Below, piece after piece: positions 9,618 to 17,995 of a stretch of 64,000 nt of DNA (position 1 is the stretch's first letter; each line of letters begins with the position of its first letter). The stretch is from the NCBI GenBank assembly GCA_018432615.1, contig JAHDSQ010000018.1, positions 1 to 64,000 on the forward strand, in the 5' to 3' direction. Source of the stretch: Clostridia bacterium. Its GTDB lineage: Bacteria; Bacillota; Peptococcia; DRI-13; SM3-B62. Below the pieces are notes generated by a model that made no database searches, had not been told where the DNA came from, and worked only from the letters and a program-made list of their open reading frames with translations. Both the position numbers and the translations under genes were made by a program.

Positions 9618-10907
9618 TTATTTGATTTTCACATGAGTGAAGCTTTTCTTTTTACCGGCATAATCCGCAACAATGTGACCGTTTCCGGTCAGCATATATT
9701 TGTAAATCAACAAGCCTTCCAGGCCAACGGGGCCTCTGGAGTGTATTTTGCTGGTGCTAATTCCTACCTCGGCGCCAAATCCGTAGCGGAAGCCGTCACT
9801 GAAGCGGGTGGAACAGTTCCAAAAGGTGCTGCCGGAATCGACCAGGTTCATGAATTTTTGGGCGGTGGCTTTATCGGCTGTGATAATGGCGTCCGTATGG
9901 CCGGAACCGTAAGTGTTGATGTGGTCAATCGCTTCATTATCGCCGGTGACGATTTTGACGGAAACCTTGCGGTCCAGGTATTCCTTGGCCCAGTTGTCAG
10001 CGGGCACAGGCTTAATGTCGATGATTTCCAGTGTTCCTTTGCAGCCGAAAAGTTCTACATTTACTTCCTCAAGCCGCTGCTTGAGAAGAGGAAGAAACTT
10101 GTTGGCTATATTTTTATTTACCAGGATCGTTTCCGTGGCGTTGCATGCGGCGGAGTATTGCGTTTTGGCATCGATAATGACTTTTATGGCCATTTCGATG
10201 TCCGCATCGCTATGCACATAGGTATGGCAAATTCCGTCGGAATGCCCGAGGACGGGGATATTCGAGTTGTCCATGATGTATTTGACAAAGGCATTAGAGC
10301 CGCGAGGTATCATTAAGTCAATGTATTCGTCCATTTTTAGCATTTCATTGACGTCTTCCCTGGTTTCTACAAGTTGCAGCCAGCCGGAGGGAATGCCGGC
10401 CTTAATAGCGGACTGAGAGATGATTTCAGCCAGGATTTTGTTGGTTTCTGCGGCTTCACTGCCGCCTTTTAAGATGACCGCGTTTCCGCTTTTTAAGCAT
10501 AGCGTGGAAATTTGCACCAGTGCATCCGGTCGTGACTCAAAAATGACGCCAATCACACCTATAGGGCAGCTGACCTTGTGCAACTCCAAGCCCCGGTCAA
10601 GCTCGGTAACGGACAGTGATTGGCCGACGGGTTCGGGAAGCCGGATTAGACTCTCGATACCATCGGTTACGTCTCGAATCTTTCCTTCGTCGAACTTTAA
10701 CCTTTCAAGAAGCGGTTTGGCAAGATTTGCTTTTTTGCTGCGTGCCAGATCAGCTTCATTAGCTTTGATAATAGCAGCGGTGTTTTCTAACAAGGCCTGT
10801 GCCGTTTTTTGCAAGGCGTCGTTTTTCAGTTCGGCACTTGCGGCCGCAAGTTCAAGCGCGGCCTTTTTGGCGGAACGTGCCATTTCTTTAATATTCACAA
10901 AGTTCAT
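9618..10907 (-). CDS. proA: Gamma-glutamyl phosphate reductase
   Basis: ProA reduces gamma-glutamyl phosphate with NADPH to glutamate semialdehyde, the second step of proline synthesis. The 429-residue protein has the aldehyde-dehydrogenase fold. The catalytic cysteine is probably Cys255 in YSAACNATETILV, and VIFESRPDAL and KGGSEA form the cofactor-binding region. The start ATG at 10907 is preceded directly by GGGGG. Spacing is tight, so the ATG at codon 9 (MARSAKKAA) cannot be excluded. proB, the usual partner, is not adjacent. The gene lies isolated between molybdenum-cofactor genes on the opposite strand. Confidence 0.96.
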   Translation of the reverse strand: MNFVNIKEMARSAKKAALELAAASAELKNDALQKTAQALLENTAAIIKANEADLARSKKANLAKPLLERLKFDEGKIRDVTDGIESLIRLPEPVGQSLSVTELDRGLELHKVSCPIGVIGVIFESRPDALVQISTLCLKSGNAVILKGGSEAAETNKILAEIISQSAIKAGIPSGWLQLVETREDVNEMLKMDEYIDLMIPRGSNAFVKYIMDNSNIPVLGHSDGICHTYVHSDADIEMAIKVIIDAKTQYSAACNATETILVNKNIANKFLPLLKQRLEEVNVELFGCKGTLEIIDIKPVPADNWAKEYLDRKVSVKIVTGDNEAIDHINTYGSGHTDAIITADKATAQKFMNLVDSGSTFWNCSTRFSDGFRYGFGAEVGISTSKIHSRGPVGLEGLLIYKYMLTGNGHIVADYAGKKKSFTHVKIK

Positions 10908-10932
10908 CCCCCTATCTCAATATCTTGATGCT

Positions 10933-11001
10933 ATTATACACTATATTTGATTTTTTGCATTGGTGAGGAAAGTTGATAACGCCTGTTTATTGTGTTAAAG
11001 T
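10933..11001. promoter_or_regulatory. Divergent promoters between proA and the modE-like gene
   Basis: Rightward: TTGATA (10973-10978), a 17-base spacer, then TAAAGT (10996-11001) with an upstream TG, for the modE-like gene. Leftward: TATAAT on the minus strand (10938-10933) about 25 bases before the proA start, with no clear -35. The interval 10908-11057 holds nothing else recognisable. Confidence 0.45.
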
Positions 11002-11057
11002 ATCATCAATAACAAAAGCTGTAACAGGTATCCAAGCAAATTGGAGGTTCAGAGAGA

Positions 11058-11408
11058 ATGGAAATGCGCTATAAAATATGGTTGGACCAGGATGGAAAGG
11101 CTTTTGGAACCGGACCTTACAACATATTGGTCAATGTGGAAAAAGAGGGTTCTTTAAACGAAGCCGCCCGTAAAATGGGGATGTCATACAGCAAGGCCTG
11201 GAAAATAGTAAATATGGTAGAGAAGAGACTGGGGATAAAGTTTTTGCTGAGGAAAATCGGTGGAAATGAAGGCGGAGGCTCGTACCTGACTGAGGAAGGC
11301 AAGGCATTTATGGAAAGGTACGCTGCATTTCGCAAGGAAGCCGATGAGGCACTGGCCAAGATATACGAACGGTATTATGGTGGAAAGAACGACGATGTGA
11401 AGTCTTAA
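11058..11408 (+). CDS. ModE-type winged-helix regulator without molybdate-binding domain
   Basis: The 116-residue protein matches the N-terminal DNA-binding domain of ModE, related to LysR helices: GPYNILVNVEKEGSLNEAARKMGMSYSKAW forms the helix-turn-helix (given here as consecutive short motifs), followed by the wing GGGSYLTEEGKAF. Full ModE carries two molybdate-binding TOBE domains after this; they are absent here, so the protein cannot sense molybdate in the classical way. Such short ModE-like proteins usually sit beside molybdenum or tungsten genes, and this one lies 26 bases upstream of xdhC-yqeB. I infer regulation of that operon. The start ATG has GGAGG at a good distance. Confidence 0.82.
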   Translation: MEMRYKIWLDQDGKAFGTGPYNILVNVEKEGSLNEAARKMGMSYSKAWKIVNMVEKRLGIKFLLRKIGGNEGGGSYLTEEGKAFMERYAAFRKEADEALAKIYERYYGGKNDDVKS

Positions 11409-11434
11409 AGATAGAACCTGAACAAAGGGAGAAG

Positions 11435-13078
11435 ATGAAAACAATGGATAATGAACTGGTACATCTGCTTTCTGAAAAAATAGCTGAAAATAAAGAAGTG
11501 GCTCTGGTGATTGTTACCGGAGCGGAGGGTTCCAGCCCGCGTGGAAAAGGAAGCATGATGTTTGTTGATAAAAATGGGAATATTCTGGGTGGGACAATTG
11601 GGGGCGGTGCCCTTGAGGGGCGGGCGGCTCAAGATGCTGTTGCGTGCCTGAAAAAAGGAGAATCCGAGGCCTTTCGCTACAGCTTGGATATGGATACCGG
11701 GGAAGGTGACGACGAGCCGGATATGATTTGCGGAGGCAGTGTCGAGGTGTTTATCGCCCTTTTCGGCAGCAAGGACTTGTTGTTGATTGCTGGGGGTGGT
11801 CATATTGGTTTAAGCCTTTACCGGTTGGGCAAGATGCTGGGCTATCGAGTAGTGGTGGTCGACGACAGGGAGGAATATGTGTCAAGTGGACGCTTCCCGG
11901 AGGCCGATGAGCTTCTTGCCGGAGATATTGCTGCAATCATGGGAGACTACGAAATAACCGACAGAACAAGTATCGCTATTGTCACACGCGGCCATCAGTA
12001 TGACACACAGGTCTTGGCAAAGGTGATAAACAGTTCGGCACGATATATTGGGATGATAGGCAGTAAAAAGAAAATTGAGAGCTGTTATTGCGAACTGAAG
12101 CAACAGGGTGTGGGAGCGGATAAGCTGACGAGGGTTCATGCCCCTATTGGCCTCGATCTGGGGGGCGACAGGCCTGAGGAAATAGCCTTGGCTATTATGG
12201 CTGAGATCCAGGCGGTAAAATATAAAAAGGGGCAGGTGAAAACAGAGGATAATCCTGACAAAAAAACCGTAGTAGTAAGAGGCGGCGGTGACGTCGCTAC
12301 AGGAATCATAGTCAGGCTTCATCAGGCCGGGTTTAAGGTTATCGTGTTAGAAACAGCAGAGCCAACGGTAATCAGGCGCACAGTGGCTTGTGCTGAGTGC
12401 TTGTTTTCCGGGGAAGTCGAGGTTGAAGGCATCAGGGCAAGGCAGGTCTCTTCGGCGGAAGAAGCACTGAGGATGACGCAAGAGAATTTTATACCGGTAT
12501 TAATCGATCCGGAAGGGAAATATATCAAACAAATTCGACCGTTTATTGTGGTTGATGCAATCATGGCCAAGAGGAATATAGGGACCGATCTGGGCGTGGC
12601 TCCTCTTGTAATAGGTGTAGGTCCCGGATTTACGGCAGGGTTGGATGTGCATGCCGTGGTGGAAACAAAAAGAGGACATCATCTGGGAAGAGTATATTAT
12701 GAAGGAAGCGCTCAGCCTGATACCGGAGTACCGGGTGAAATCGCGGGAGTGAGCAAAAAAAGAGTTATTCATTCGCCTGCTGATGGGGTCTTTATCCCTG
12801 AAAAGGAAATCGGGGACGAGGTTGAAGCGGAAGACATCCTGGGTTATGTGGGTAATGTTGCGGTGAAGGCCCCGTTGAGGGGTGTTTTGCGCGGTTTGAT
12901 CCAGAAAGAAGCAAAGGTTTATCAAGGGATGAAAATCGGTGATGTGGATCCCCGTTGCATCAAGGAGTACTGCTGGACGGTTTCGGATAAGGCCAGAGCA
13001 GTTGGCGGGGGAGTGCTTGAAGCGATACTGCATCTTGGGGAAACGAATCAAGAAGGAAGGGGAGAAGGTTTTTCATGA
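11435..13078 (+). CDS. XdhC-YqeB fusion, selenium-dependent molybdenum hydroxylase maturation protein
   Basis: Residues about 1-260 are an XdhC/CoxI protein. They carry the N-terminal motif VTGAEGSSPRGKGSMMFV with GGTIGGGALEGR, then a Rossmann domain (LLIAGGGHIGLSLYRLGKMLGY). XdhC proteins help insert the sulfurated molybdenum cofactor into xanthine dehydrogenase-type enzymes. Residues about 270-547 match the YqeB / EF2563 family, a Rossmann-type protein (VVVRGGGDVATGIIVRL) linked by genome context to selenium-dependent molybdenum hydroxylases. In many genomes the two are separate genes; here they are one 547-residue chain. No hydroxylase subunit is in the window. The ATG at 11444 is an alternative start. 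The stop overlaps the lipB start by 4 bases (ATGA), so translation is probably coupled. Confidence 0.88.
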   Translation: MKTMDNELVHLLSEKIAENKEVALVIVTGAEGSSPRGKGSMMFVDKNGNILGGTIGGGALEGRAAQDAVACLKKGESEAFRYSLDMDTGEGDDEPDMICGGSVEVFIALFGSKDLLLIAGGGHIGLSLYRLGKMLGYRVVVVDDREEYVSSGRFPEADELLAGDIAAIMGDYEITDRTSIAIVTRGHQYDTQVLAKVINSSARYIGMIGSKKKIESCYCELKQQGVGADKLTRVHAPIGLDLGGDRPEEIALAIMAEIQAVKYKKGQVKTEDNPDKKTVVVRGGGDVATGIIVRLHQAGFKVIVLETAEPTVIRRTVACAECLFSGEVEVEGIRARQVSSAEEALRMTQENFIPVLIDPEGKYIKQIRPFIVVDAIMAKRNIGTDLGVAPLVIGVGPGFTAGLDVHAVVETKRGHHLGRVYYEGSAQPDTGVPGEIAGVSKKRVIHSPADGVFIPEKEIGDEVEAEDILGYVGNVAVKAPLRGVLRGLIQKEAKVYQGMKIGDVDPRCIKEYCWTVSDKARAVGGGVLEAILHLGETNQEGRGEGFS

Positions 13079-13800
13079 GATTACTGGTTTCTTTAATGGG
13101 TAGGATAGACTACAGTGAAGCGTTGGGTATGCAGGAGCGCTTATTGAAATTAAGGCAAAAGAATGCTATCGAGGACGTTCTACTTATCCTGGAGCACAAT
13201 CCCGTCTTGACGTTGGGATTAGGGGCAAAGGAAGATAATATCATTGCTTCTGCGGAAATCTTGAGAAAACAGGGGATAGATGTATATAACATCAACAGAG
13301 GCGGGGATGTGACATACCATGGACCCGGCCAGGTGGTGGGATATCCCATACTTGATCTGACGGGTTACGGCAAGGACGTTCGTGATTATGTGACCAAACT
13401 TGAAGAGGTTATCATCCGGTTGCTGGAAAAGGATTACGGATTAAAAACACGAAGGATTCCTGAATACCGCGGCGTATGGGTAGGAAACGAGAAGATCGCC
13501 GCGATTGGATGTGCGATCAAGAAGTGGGTGACCATGCATGGTTTCGCTCTTAATGTTAACACACAGCTGGAGCATTTCAGATATATAACCCCCTGTGGGA
13601 TAACGGATAAAGGGGTAACTTCATTGGAAAAGATTAAGGGCTGTCCTCAGGATATCCATAAAGTTAAAAAAGCCATTATTCACTATTTTGCCGAAGTTTT
13701 TGATAATGAACCCATTATTATTAACAGGCAGGAGTTGGACGAATTGATACAAGGAGATGAGAGTCATGAAAGAAGCGAAGCCGGAATGGCTGAGGGTTAG
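13075..13800 (+). CDS. lipB: Octanoyl-[acyl-carrier-protein]:protein octanoyltransferase
   Basis: LipB moves the octanoyl group from acyl-carrier protein to the lipoyl domains of 2-oxoacid dehydrogenases or GcvH, the first step of lipoate synthesis. The family signature [18 protein letters not shown] is complete. The catalytic pair is Lys140 (EKIAAIG) and Cys174 ([10 protein letters not shown]). The protein has 241 residues, near the usual size. It begins in an ATGA overlap with the upstream maturation gene and ends inside lipA, so all are probably one transcript from the modE-like gene onward. Confidence 0.95.
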   Translation: MRLLVSLMGRIDYSEALGMQERLLKLRQKNAIEDVLLILEHNPVLTLGLGAKEDNIIASAEILRKQGIDVYNINRGGDVTYHGPGQVVGYPILDLTGYGKDVRDYVTKLEEVIIRLLEKDYGLKTRRIPEYRGVWVGNEKIAAIGCAIKKWVTMHGFALNVNTQLEHFRYITPCGITDKGVTSLEKIKGCPQDIHKVKKAIIHYFAEVFDNEPIIINRQELDELIQGDESHERSEAGMAEG

Positions 13801-14638
13801 GTTTAAGTCAGGCCAGGATTTGTATGCGGTAAAAGAGATGCTGGACAGGCTTTCCCTACATACGGTATGTGAAGAGGCAAACTGTCCTAATATAATGGAG
13901 TGCTTTGGTAGGAAAACCGCGACGTTTATGATTTTAGGCAAGATTTGCACACGTAACTGTACTTTTTGCAACGTAACAAAAGGGCTGGCGGAAAAAGTCG
14001 ATCCAGCGGAGCCCTTGCACGTAGCCCAGGCAGTTAGGGAGCTTAAACTTAAGCATGTAGTGGTTACCTCCGTTACGAGGGATGACCTTCCCGACGGGGG
14101 TGCCGCTCATTTTGCAGAGGTTATCGGGGAGATTTTCAAGCTTGGAGGTAATACTACCATTGAGGTATTGATCCCCGATTTTCAAGGAGAGAAGGAAGCA
14201 TTGCGTACTGTAGTAAAAGCCAAACCTAATGTTATTAATCATAATGTGGAGACAGTACCCCGTTTATACCCGAGCGTGCGTCCCAAAGCGGTTTATCAAA
14301 GGTCGCTGGAACTGTTAAAAAGGGTTAAGGAGATGGACTGTGGGATTGCGACTAAATCCGGAATAATGGTTGGCTTGGGTGAGAAAAAAGAGGAAATCAT
14401 GGAAGTTTTACAGGATTTACGGTTGGTTGACTGTGACCTCTTGACCATAGGGCAGTATCTGTCACCTTCAAAAGAACACCATCCCGTTGTTGAGTACATT
14501 CACCCTAATGAGTTTGCCGAATATAAGGAAAAGGCGTTGGCTTTAGGATTTAAGCATGTTGCCGCTGCTCCCCTGGTGAGGAGTTCTTACCATGCGGATG
14601 AGGCCGCACAAAGCGTAAGGCTCGAGTCAGACTGTTAA
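13766..14638 (+). CDS. lipA: Lipoyl synthase
   Basis: LipA is a radical-SAM enzyme that inserts two sulfurs into the protein-bound octanoyl chain. Both clusters are visible: the auxiliary, sacrificial cluster from Cys35, Cys40 and Cys46 ([12 protein letters not shown]) and the radical-SAM cluster from Cys61, Cys65 and Cys68 (CTRNCTFC). The C-terminal RSSYHADE carries the serine ligand of the auxiliary cluster. I take the ATG at 13766, 9 bases after AAGGAG; an ATG at 13757 abuts the ribosome site. The reading frame overlaps lipB by 35 bases, and a strong terminator follows directly. Confidence 0.97.
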   Translation: MKEAKPEWLRVRFKSGQDLYAVKEMLDRLSLHTVCEEANCPNIMECFGRKTATFMILGKICTRNCTFCNVTKGLAEKVDPAEPLHVAQAVRELKLKHVVVTSVTRDDLPDGGAAHFAEVIGEIFKLGGNTTIEVLIPDFQGEKEALRTVVKAKPNVINHNVETVPRLYPSVRPKAVYQRSLELLKRVKEMDCGIATKSGIMVGLGEKKEEIMEVLQDLRLVDCDLLTIGQYLSPSKEHHPVVEYIHPNEFAEYKEKALALGFKHVAAAPLVRSSYHADEAAQSVRLESDC

Positions 14639-14640
14639 AA

Positions 14641-14665
14641 AAAACCGGGAGGCAATCCCGGTTTT
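14641..14665. terminator. Bidirectional terminator between lipA and the IclR gene
   Basis: A perfect 10-bp stem, AAAACCGGGA / TCCCGGTTTT with loop GGCAA, carries A and T runs at its two ends, so it can stop both convergent transcripts. It overlaps the last codon of the IclR gene. Confidence 0.85.
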
Positions 14666-15461
14666 ACATAATAGAGGCCAAATCTGAAGCTATTAAATTA
14701 TCTGTTATCCGCTGGGCACTGCTTTTGACGAGCTCTATCATCCTATCTACCTTATCTGTAGGTTCAAAACGGTACACCGGTCCGGAAATACTCAGACCAG
14801 CTACCAGTTTGCTGTGGGAGTTAAAAACCGGGGATGCTATTCCGACCAGGCCCTGGTCCACCTCACTGATACTAAAGGCATAGCCTTGCTTGCGTATTTC
14901 CTGCAGCTTTCTTCTGAGTGTGTCAGGGTCGGTGATGGTGTTTTCGGTGAAAGCGGGAAGCGGCTGGGATAAAACACTTTCTATTGTTTCTTCATCTGCG
15001 TAAGCCGCAAGCACCAGTCCTGAAGCACCGGCGTGAATTGGGATATGGTTGCCGATTTCTGTAGTCATCCTGATGTTATGGCTACATTCCACCTTTTCGA
15101 TACAGATACCCTGGTCAAAGGAGGGAGACATTATTGTCAGCATGGCGGTTTCGTCGACTTCGGAGACAAGTTCGCTCATAATGGTTCTCGCTATTTGACG
15201 AAAATTATTGCGGTTGGGTACTAAAGGTGAAAGCTTTAATAGTTTGAGTCCCAGGGAGTATTTTTCGGTGGTTTTGCTCTTATGTACCCAGTCCTCGCTT
15301 TCCAGGGTTACTAAAAGTTTATGAACCACACTTTTATGAATATCCATCAGTTTTGCGATTTCGCTTACTCCAAGATTAGGCCCGTGTTCAGCAAACAGAT
15401 TTATAAGCCGCACAGCTCTTTTTACGGCAAGGATGTGATATTGGTTTTTTGGATCTGTCAT
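14664..15461 (-). CDS. IclR-family transcriptional regulator
   Basis: The 265-residue protein has the N-terminal winged helix (about 10-75, VSEIAKLMDIHKSVVHKLL) and the C-terminal IclR effector domain (about 85-260, GLVGIASPVF, AGLSISGP). Members bind small organic acids and control catabolic genes. The start ATG at 15461 follows a GGGGGG run. It is divergent from the alanine-type aminotransferase gene, which is the natural first target, together with itself; the effector cannot be read from sequence. A perfect inverted repeat in the shared upstream region (15543-15557) could be its operator. Confidence 0.9.
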   Translation of the reverse strand: MTDPKNQYHILAVKRAVRLINLFAEHGPNLGVSEIAKLMDIHKSVVHKLLVTLESEDWVHKSKTTEKYSLGLKLLKLSPLVPNRNNFRQIARTIMSELVSEVDETAMLTIMSPSFDQGICIEKVECSHNIRMTTEIGNHIPIHAGASGLVLAAYADEETIESVLSQPLPAFTENTITDPDTLRRKLQEIRKQGYAFSISEVDQGLVGIASPVFNSHSKLVAGLSISGPVYRFEPTDKVDRMIELVKSSAQRITDNLIASDLASIM

Positions 15462-15542
15462 CTGATCGCCCCCCCGTCATGGTAATTTATATAAATGCAG
15501 AAAAAGGCTATGTAATACTACGTATATATTATAACAGAAAAC

Positions 15543-15557
15543 AGAGACAACGTCTCT
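15543..15557. promoter_or_regulatory. Inverted repeat in IclR/aminotransferase intergenic region
   Basis: AGAGAC-AAC-GTCTCT is a perfect 6-bp inverted repeat with a 3-base centre, 82 bases upstream of the IclR start and about 190 bases before the aminotransferase start. IclR proteins bind short palindromes, so it is an operator candidate, by inference only. Confidence 0.35.
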
Positions 15558-15686
15558 AATACATAACCGCTCATTCCCTAAATATTTTAACAAATTAACG
15601 TCTTGATTTCAAGCACAAATGTTCAAATGCATACGGGTATACAAGTGATTTGGTCTTAAAAAAACAGAGCGAAGTATTTTAAGATA

Positions 15687-15695
15687 TGGTAGAAT
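15687..15695 (+). promoter_or_regulatory. Extended -10 promoter candidate of the aminotransferase gene
   Basis: TG-G-TAGAAT is an extended -10 element 54 bases before the aminotransferase ATG. There is no good -35, which would fit a promoter needing an activator or a weak promoter. Confidence 0.35.
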
Positions 15696-15748
15696 AACAG
15701 CATTAACGATTAAGCTATTGAAAGATCAAGAAAAGGAGGGGTGGATAT

Positions 15749-16963
15749 ATGCAGGTGTTTAAAAAGTCAAGCAAGCTGGATAATGTCTGTTATGATATCA
15801 GAGGCCCGGTGATGGAAGAATCCGTGCGAATGGAGAAAAATGGCTATAAAATAATCAAACTTAATATTGGTAATCCCGCACCTTTTGGACTCGACGCCCC
15901 TGACGAAATAATTCGCGATATAATGGCAAACTTAAGAAATGCCAGCGGTTATTGCGATTCGAAGGGACTGTTTTCCGGACGCAAAGCAATCATGCAGTAT
16001 TGTCAAAAACGGGGTATATCCGATGTACAAATTGACGATATTTATGTAGGTAATGGTGTAAGTGAAATGATAACCATGTCAATGCAGGGGTTACTCAACG
16101 ACGGTGATGAAATATTGGTACCGATGCCTGATTATCCCTTGTGGACTGCAGCGGTAAATCTTTCAGGGGGAAGGGCTGTCCACTATTTTTGTGATGAGGA
16201 GGCTGATTGGTGCCCTGATATCAAGGACATACAGAGCAAAATTAATTCCCGCACAAAGGGGATAGTTTTGATTAATCCAAACAATCCTACCGGTACGGTA
16301 TATCCGGTTTCCTTGGTTGAAAAGATTGTAGAGATGGCGGCCGCTCATAATCTGATAGTCTTCTCAGATGAAATATATGACAGAGTACTATACGATGGCG
16401 AGGAGCATGTTTCTACGGCTTCTCTGTCTGATGACATATTGTTCGTTACTTTTAACGGAATTTCGAAATCCCACCGCGTAGCAGGTTTCCGAGCAGGTTG
16501 GATGGTGCTTAGCGGAAACAAAAAGATGGCCGCTGATTATATTGAGGGTTTAAATATCTTATCTAATATGCGCTTATGCAGTAATGTTCCGGCACAGTAT
16601 GCTATTCAAACGGCTCTTGGCGGACACCAGAGTTTGACCGAAATGCTGGAGCCGGGAGGCAGATTGAGGAAACAGAGGGATATTTGTTATGAGCTTTTAA
16701 ACAAAATACCCGGGGTGTCTTGTACCAAACCGAAGGGTGCCTTTTATGTTTTTCCAAAGTTGGATGTTAAGAAGTTTAACATCACCAATGATGAAAAGTT
16801 TGTTTTGGATTTTTTGCGTGAGAAAAAGATATTGCTTGTTCAGGGTACAGGCTTTAACTGGCCTTATCCCGATCACTTCAGGTTAGTCTTTCTGCCTGGG
16901 GTAGATGAGTTGACTTTTGCGCTTAATGAGATGGGAGACTTTTTGGCGGGATATTGGCAATAA
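15749..16963 (+). CDS. Class I/II aminotransferase, alanine (AlaA/AlaT-like) type
   Basis: This is a 404-residue fold-type I PLP enzyme. The PLP lysine is Lys240 in NGISKSHRVAGFRAGW; NPNNPTGTVYP and FSDEIYDRVLYDG (aspartate to the pyridine nitrogen) are intact. The wording RVAGFRAGWMVLSG and the N-terminal KLNIGNPAPFGLDAP are typical of the AlaA/AlaT group that interconverts pyruvate with alanine using glutamate. An exact substrate cannot be proven from sequence. A strong GGAGGGGTGGATAT ribosome site precedes the ATG. lplA follows 18 bases later, and the gene is divergent from the IclR regulator. Confidence 0.88.
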   Translation: MQVFKKSSKLDNVCYDIRGPVMEESVRMEKNGYKIIKLNIGNPAPFGLDAPDEIIRDIMANLRNASGYCDSKGLFSGRKAIMQYCQKRGISDVQIDDIYVGNGVSEMITMSMQGLLNDGDEILVPMPDYPLWTAAVNLSGGRAVHYFCDEEADWCPDIKDIQSKINSRTKGIVLINPNNPTGTVYPVSLVEKIVEMAAAHNLIVFSDEIYDRVLYDGEEHVSTASLSDDILFVTFNGISKSHRVAGFRAGWMVLSGNKKMAADYIEGLNILSNMRLCSNVPAQYAIQTALGGHQSLTEMLEPGGRLRKQRDICYELLNKIPGVSCTKPKGAFYVFPKLDVKKFNITNDEKFVLDFLREKKILLVQGTGFNWPYPDHFRLVFLPGVDELTFALNEMGDFLAGYWQ

Positions 16964-16981
16964 TTATCAAGGGGTGAACAT

Positions 16982-17962
16982 ATGCTATACATTAGGAATG
17001 ATTCGAATGATCCTCATTACAATCTAGCATTTGAAGAGTACATTTTAAAAAACCTCAATACGGAAGAAAAATATATCATGCTTTGGCAGAACAAACCTTC
17101 TGTAATCATTGGGAGATTTCAAAACGCCTTCGAAGAGGTTAACATCGAGTACCTGGAACGTAACGGGGTTAATTTGGTTAGAAGGATTACCGGAGGAGGA
17201 GCAGTCTACCATGATATGGGCAATTTAAACTTTACCTTCATCGAAAAAAAAGACGGAGAAAGCATTGATTTTAGCGAATATGCCCAGCGTATTGCCAAAG
17301 CGCTGGAAAAAATGGGAGTACAGACTGAGATATCCGGCAGGAACGATATTACAGTAGACGGCAAAAAGTTTTCCGGGAATTCACAGTATCATTACCGGGG
17401 TAAGGTTTTACACCATGGTACAATCCTATTCAATTCTAACCTCCATAATGTTCAGCAGGCACTGAATGTCGGTGCCGATAAATATGAGTCAAAAAGCGTA
17501 AAATCCGTCAGAAGCAGGATAACCAATTTGGTTGATTACATGGAGGAAAGTAAGGACATAAATAGATTTAAGGAAGTATTGGTGAGATCCTTGTTTAATG
17601 GAGAGCCTGTCAGAGAATATATTCCCACTTGGGGTGATTTAACCAAGATCAAGGAAATGATGGCGGAAAAATATTTGACCTGGGAATGGAATTACGGTTC
17701 ATCCCCGGCTTATAACATGAAAAAAAGAAATCGCTTCAACTTTGGAAGTGTAGAGGTTAGATTGCAGGTTGAGCAGGGTACCATTCAGGGATGCAAAATA
17801 TATGGCGATTTTTTCAGTAACGAGGATATATCCGAGTTAGAGAAAATGTTGGTCGGAAACAAACATGATTTCAAGTCAGTTGAGTCTTTGTTGGACAAGA
17901 TTGATATACAGTGCTATTTTGGTCAAATCGAGAACAAAGAGTTTTTGGAGCTACTATTCTAA
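16982..17962 (+). CDS. lplA: Lipoate-protein ligase A
   Basis: LplA activates free lipoate with ATP and attaches it to lipoyl domains, a salvage route. The 326-residue protein has the catalytic domain with RRITGGGAVYHD (67-78) and the lysine in GKKFSGNSQYH near 127. It also has the C-terminal accessory domain (about 245-326), so it should be a complete ligase and not an LplJ-type fragment. It lies 18 bases after the aminotransferase. With lipB-lipA 2 kb away, the cell has both synthesis and salvage, consistent with a working glycine cleavage system or 2-oxoacid dehydrogenase elsewhere. Confidence 0.94.
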   Translation: MLYIRNDSNDPHYNLAFEEYILKNLNTEEKYIMLWQNKPSVIIGRFQNAFEEVNIEYLERNGVNLVRRITGGGAVYHDMGNLNFTFIEKKDGESIDFSEYAQRIAKALEKMGVQTEISGRNDITVDGKKFSGNSQYHYRGKVLHHGTILFNSNLHNVQQALNVGADKYESKSVKSVRSRITNLVDYMEESKDINRFKEVLVRSLFNGEPVREYIPTWGDLTKIKEMMAEKYLTWEWNYGSSPAYNMKKRNRFNFGSVEVRLQVEQGTIQGCKIYGDFFSNEDISELEKMLVGNKHDFKSVESLLDKIDIQCYFGQIENKEFLELLF

Positions 17963-17995
17963 TCTGCCTCGATTGAAAAATTTGGAGGACTGAAA

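Noticed and set aside
9585-10316. 243-residue ORF on the plus strand
   Set aside because: It lies antisense within proA, which is certain; composition is that of a shadow frame.
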